From: Chara braunii
Taxonomy: Eukaryota > Streptophyta > Charophyceae > Charales > Characeae
NCBI GenBank assembly: GCA_003427395.1
Contig: BFEA01000004.1
Span: 3,522,302 to 3,544,801, forward strand
Reading direction: 5' to 3'
DNA length: 22,500 nt
Part shown: one piece after another, positions 18,352-22,500 of the stretch
Layout of the letters: the number at the start of each line of letters is the position of its first letter
Position numbering within the stretch: position 1 is the stretch's first letter
Position numbers and translations under genes: made by a program
The notes under the pieces: generated by a model
Databases searched by the model: none
What the model was told of the DNA's origin: nothing
Seen by the model: the letters and a program-made list of their open reading frames with translations, nothing else

Positions 18352-18743
18352 TGTCACGACAACTTAGGTAGTCCAGGGGTTGTGTCAAGTACCAAAGATT
18401 TTTGCTCGAGAGTATAGGCGAGCAAAGTTGCCCTGATATGGATAATAACCTACCCCAACGATATCAGATACGCATAGCATGAACCAAAATATTATATGGC
18501 ACCTGCATCTATAAAATTTATAATCGCAACTGTTACTATAGGTGTCAGGATACTCACACTACTTTATCACGCTCACCCATCTTCACTCTTACTTAATCTA
18601 ATATAATCATCATATAATCACTCGTAGTTTTAACACATCAATCCGATCAACAATAAAAGTTATTGTTTTACCTAGATCATCAGCCCGCCAATAACCTGGA
18701 TTCTTTCACTAAGGATCCAAGTAGGCAACCGAGATCCCCGACA
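18352..18743 (+). mobile_element. Candidate LTR next to block B
   Basis: The segment starts TGTCACGAC and ends CCCCGACA, giving TGTC...GACA inverted ends, and is 392 bp long. It is followed after one base by a primer-binding-site-like sequence, and homology between blocks A and B begins within that sequence. A TATA-like ATAAAATTTATAAT lies near 18511-18525. Many plant Ty3-type LTRs begin TGTCACGAC. There is no second copy in the window, so the left boundary and the target duplication cannot be checked. Confidence 0.45.
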
Positions 18744-18744
18744 A

Positions 18745-18763
18745 TGACGCCACTTGTCGAGCG
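18745..18763 (+). other. Primer-binding-site-like sequence
   Basis: TGACGCCACTTGTCGAGCG resembles the tRNA-Asp-type primer site TGGCGCCGTTGCCGGGGA used by many plant Ty3 elements. With one inserted base about 13 of 18 positions agree. Block A has GGCCCCCGTTGTCGAGCG at the same place (394-411), which keeps GTTGTCG. Both are worn. Confidence 0.4.
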
Positions 18764-20029
18764 CATCGGTCCTGCAGGGGAACCCTCCCGGCCACTTCAC
18801 GCAGGATTTTGCAGAACTTCTTCACAATGGAACTTTCGCCGCTCCGGCCAAGTGTGTCAGTCGCACCTCTCGTGAATTCTTACGACAGAATAGGGGTCAC
18901 GTGACACACAACTTCCCTCACTCTAGGATAGGCGTATCCCTGCCGAGCTACCGAACCACATGTGAAAAATACTCGAGTGTGATTACAGAGGTGGCCCAGC
19001 CGAGGGCGTTTTTTGTACGCTGTAGCATAGGGGGTACACGAGGCCGAACGCCTTAATCGAACATGTATGTAAACCGACGGTCTGTGGGTTAATGTCTCAA
19101 GCAGGGTTCAACAATGGTCGACTAGGACACGCCTATATAACCAAGTGGTACGCCACACAAAAATTAAACCAAGTTTCACACCCAAATCATGCTTAGTTAT
19201 TTTTGGGTATTCAACCTATAACAATTCCCATCATGAAGCGCTAAGGTAACATGTGTAAACTTAGTATAAAATAATCTTTTACCGAACAGACGCCTATCAT
19301 AAATGACCAACCATGCGAGAATATGTAAGCGATCGCGGTTATGGAGTACTATGTAGTGCTCATAAACATGAGACCCATATTAAATCATAAGATTGCATTC
19401 GACGTTCAGATGTCGACTTACACACGCGGTAAAGGGTCGGTTCCTTAGCGAGCTCATAAGTCGATTGGGCACCTTGCCATCTTCTGCACCCTGCAGTGCC
19501 TCAAACGGGGTAGGGTAGGATGGTTTCGGGGGCAAAAGGAAACTCGGAGTGGTGGTGAGTTGGTCTGGCGGACCACCATCAACACGCTCACCCTCTTACT
19601 CGGACCCTTATCGTTTTGCCAAGATAAACCTTTAAACAAGAAAAAATTAAAATGACCGAGAACTTGCTATAATTATTCTCAAGTTTTGGCCTAGACTTAA
19701 CCAGTGTGTGTACTGACCATAACAACTCGAAAAAATACTTAAATCGGACTCACTTTTTTCGCGGATGCTCAAACCCATAATTTTTTTGTAACTAAAATAA
19801 ACAAAAAAATATACGTGAAACTTTGAATAAATATCACAACACCGTAGGTTTTGACACATCGACTAACCATGCATGATTATGCAGGCAGTTGCAAGAATGT
19901 CATACTATGTAGTACCGATAATCACGTGGCCCTTGAGGTTCGTTTTCGACACTCAAGTATCGGTTGACAGACGTTTCGAGAGGTTAAGCTTTCGACGCTA
20001 GACAATCGTGAAAGTAATTGCAAGTCCTA

Positions 20030-20950
20030 CCTTCTTTTGCACCCTACACAGACTAGAGGTAGGCAGACATTGCCCCTTTGTGGTTGTTAAACATATCCGA
20101 CCCTAGGAATAAGGCTCCATCATCCAGGGTTTCGAAACATGTCAAGGGGTTTGACTTTGGCAGTCGTCAGGGACCTTAACGTCCAACTGTAAAAACTATA
20201 AAAAACAAAAGGTAAAAATGATTTTTTATTTTCTCTCGATACAGATTTCTTTGATCAGTGCGCATGTCATGGTAAACCAAGCGGATATATAACATACATA
20301 CAATGGGGTTAAAGGACACGGGACGATCACTCTCACAATCACAATATGACTCTTTTCAAAATATATTTATGGTTGCAGACAAAGTCAAATATGAATTTCC
20401 ACTCACAAAACATACTTGCAATAACATCAAGGATTCAAGATCGGCAAGCCACGCACTACACGGGGCCAACTTCACCCACTTTTTGCACTCATATCCCTTG
20501 CCTTATCCACAGAAGGCTTAAACTTTCTCCAACCTTCCGAAATGAAACACTAGTTTTTTTTAACTGGTTATTTAGTAAGAGTCTGGGTAAATACCCAAGG
20601 AAACAATTCAATCCACAGACACTAAGGCCTTTAGGTTAGGTAGCAAGAATGAGTTAGACTTGAGTCGAAAACTGACAGGTCGGTAACCAACCTGTTATCA
20701 AAAGGTAACAGAAGATGATCCTTGTTGGATCAGGCTGAAACTAGTCGGATCTTGAATCGAAATGGTTGAAAAATGACATGTAACACAAGACATGTCAGTT
20801 CTCAAAACTAAACTATAAGTGTATGGAGAATAAACCCCCATATCACATCTCACTCAATTTTTTTGTAAAGACTAAATCTAAAATTATTTATTAATCAGTA
20901 CTGGACGAATAAGAAATTTTCGGTTGCATCTCTCTCTATAAGGGTGAATT
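20030..20950 (+). repeat. Segment present in block B, missing from block A
   Basis: Block A goes from GACAATCGTGGAGTCGATTGCC directly to AAAACGTTTTCTATTAAAAT (about 2160-2200). Block B has AATTGCAAG near 20030 and AATTGCCAAG near 20947, with about 0.9 kb between them. The first bases of the extra segment (TACCTTCTTTTGCACCCTAC) resemble an earlier part of the same block (19478-19494), so it is more likely native sequence lost from A by recombination between short direct repeats than a new insertion in B. It has no gene. Confidence 0.5.
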
Positions 20951-20994
20951 GCCAAGACTTTTTCTGTCAAAATATAATATAACTCCTTAAAACT

Positions 20995-21850
20995 AAGAAA
21001 ATTATGACAGCAATCCCTCTAGAGAAAATATATTTTCATAATTTATACGCAGGCGAATATGAGATTCGAAAGCGATTTTTTAACTCACATTTTAATTTTA
21101 TCTAACCCTCTGAATTAGCATAAATTCGAACAGCATCTCCTTTAGAGAAGTAGGTTTCCCAAATTCATATCAAGTCATATATGAATTTAAGATAAAACTT
21201 AAATTATGTCAAGATCTAGGTTACCAGAGTGACTGAGGTTCACTTGCCCGACCGGGCCAAAAAAAAAAAATTAAAAATAAAAAATAAAAATTATTTTTTT
21301 TATTTAAATTTTGACTTTAAATTTGGTAACGAATTTCGATGTGAGACTAAAACAAACGTTGTTCAATTTATTTTTGGAATTTTTGGATTTTTTGGATTTT
21401 TTGCATTTTTGATTTTTTTTTGCTATGACTTTCCTTTGTCGTTGCACAGTCGGGTCGTCCGGAAAAATAGGGTGACCCAGGCGGCCCGGCTGTAGCCTAG
21501 GCCAATACCAAGTTTAATAAATTTAACTAACCCTCTAGTTTTGTATAAATTTTGGCAGCACTCCCTTTAGAAAAATATTCATATTGAATTTATACAGAGC
21601 TAAATACAAAATATAAAAATAACCCTAATTTTACAAACTCAAAATTTGTATAAATTTCTGATTTAGTACAAATTTGGGCACCACTTCCTCAAGAAAAGTA
21701 GGTTTCCCATATTTTTACTACGCCAATTAGAAAACTCGGACAAAAGTTGAATTTTATAAAAGCAAAATTTGACTAACTCCTTGGATTTGCAGAAATTTTA
21801 GCAACACTTCCCTTAGTGAAAGTAACTTTCCAAAATTTATACTAAGTCAA
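20995..21850 (+). repeat. 123-bp tandem array in block B, five units
   Basis: Cores near 21007, 21130, 21554, 21678 and 21800 match those of block A. Removing the MITE between the second and third leaves a spacing of about 139, in line with the 122-124 of the others plus a 9-base local duplication. Confidence 0.7.
21216..21500. mobile_element. MITE-like element, copy 2, complete, with empty site in block A
   Basis: The 285-bp element begins CTAGGTTACCAG and ends GCTGTAGCCTAG, and is flanked by GTCAAGAT and GCCAATAC. The matching site in block A (2436-2443) is a single GCCAAAAC with no insert, so the flanks are a diverged 8-bp target duplication. An 8-bp duplication is typical of hAT elements, though the termini are not a clear hAT signature. 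The interior is A/T-rich with a 12-base A-run. The 88-codon plus-strand frame (21229-21495) spans almost the whole element but is T-run driven (Phe/Lys) and is not a gene. Confidence 0.72.
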
Positions 21851-22110
21851 ATATGAAAAATAGACTTAAGTCAGAAAATACATAAATTGAACTAACTCTT
21901 ATAGCTCCAACACATCGCGAACATCTAAAGCAACTACCTAGCGAAGTTCATAATCAGACCACACAGAGTTCATATTCAATCACATGCAAGGCTATACAAC
22001 AATGGGTAGGTAATCTCACCAAAAATCATAATTGCTTTCACATAAAATAGTTCATTGATCCTCCAGATGATTATTCATTTTCCCCGTGTTACATATGGCA
22101 TGACGTTATA

Positions 22111-22428
22111 CCATTAAACTAAGAAACAATGCCTAGCATGTCATTGATTATACACAAATACGTTGTACAACTACTTCTCTTTTCTTTGGGCATGTGACTA
22201 GACCATTCGACTTTAAAACAATGTCTGATCGCCCTGAACTGTTTAAATATGCAAAATTTAATAACTTTTTGACTTGTCTTCAAAGTATTAGTAAGGGACT
22301 GGGTCATTCGGCTTAGAAACAATGTCCAACTTGGCCAGTTCATTTCCAATTATACTATTAACTTTATCTCTCTTTTTAGTGATATGACTTAAGCTAAACC
22401 ATTCGGCTTGAAAACAATGTTCAGTTGT
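22111..22428 (+). repeat. Short-motif array in block B, first four copies
   Basis: The CCATTCGGCTTRGAAACAAT motif lies near 22111, 22203, 22304 and 22399, matching the first four copies of the ten-copy array in block A in order and spacing. The array probably continues past the window end. Confidence 0.75.
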
Positions 22429-22500
22429 CTGTTCACATGCAAATATAGATAAAGTATTTTCAATTATACTCATTTGTGCTTAGTGTGTGGCTTCAGGCTA

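Larger units (their letters stand above)
18754..22500 (+). repeat. Block B: paralogue of block A, running off the window
   Basis: It is colinear with 402 to about 3406, as described for block A, and lies 18.35 kb further on in the same orientation. It lacks the foldback insertion of A but has about 0.9 kb (20030-20950) that A lacks and a 285-bp MITE (21216-21500). No open frame of substance is present. It ends in the short-motif array at the window edge. Confidence 0.65.

Overview
No intact protein-coding gene is visible in this window. It reads as old, repeat-rich nuclear DNA of a eukaryote, most likely a flowering plant. The reasons are diverged pieces of plant-type cytoplasmic 26S and 18S rRNA, short inverted-repeat transposons, tRNA-derived SINE-like heads, an LTR-retrotransposon boundary, microsatellites, long A/T runs, and reading frames broken everywhere. 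All identities come from reading the sequence and remembered rRNA consensus; nothing was aligned by software, so percentages are by-eye counts.

Layout. 1-354: a truncated short inverted-repeat (MITE-like) element. 396-3770: block A, a non-coding retroelement-derived region with two internal repeat arrays, carrying a foldback insertion at 1215-1693. 3771-5400: no gene. 5400-10840: a chimeric region built around rRNA debris. One copy on the minus strand runs 6756 to 5981 (26S piece plus a shared non-rRNA flank), with the 18S 5' end further along at 5465-5408. A second, inverted copy on the plus strand runs from 8362 to about 9680. The two face away from each other around a centre holding two tRNA-like modules and a 37-base A-run. 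10841-13250: no gene. 13330-15421: broken minus-strand coding-like stretches of unknown identity. 15616-16884: a 635-bp tandem duplication. 18352-18743: a candidate LTR, followed by a primer-binding-site-like sequence and block B (18754-22500), a diverged paralogue of block A in the same orientation, with its own MITE insertion.

How the parts relate. Comparing block A with block B dates several events. The MITE in B has an empty site in A and a diverged 8-bp target duplication. The foldback element is in A only. About 0.9 kb near 20030-20950 is in B only. A and B differ by roughly a fifth to a quarter, whereas the 635-bp tandem units differ by about 6%, so the tandem duplication is much younger.

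The most unusual structure is the rRNA-derived module. The same 26S piece is joined to the same non-ribosomal flank in two inverted places, so the join predates the duplication and may mark an undescribed rRNA-containing repeat family. No CRISPR array, operon, complete rRNA gene or functional tRNA gene was found.
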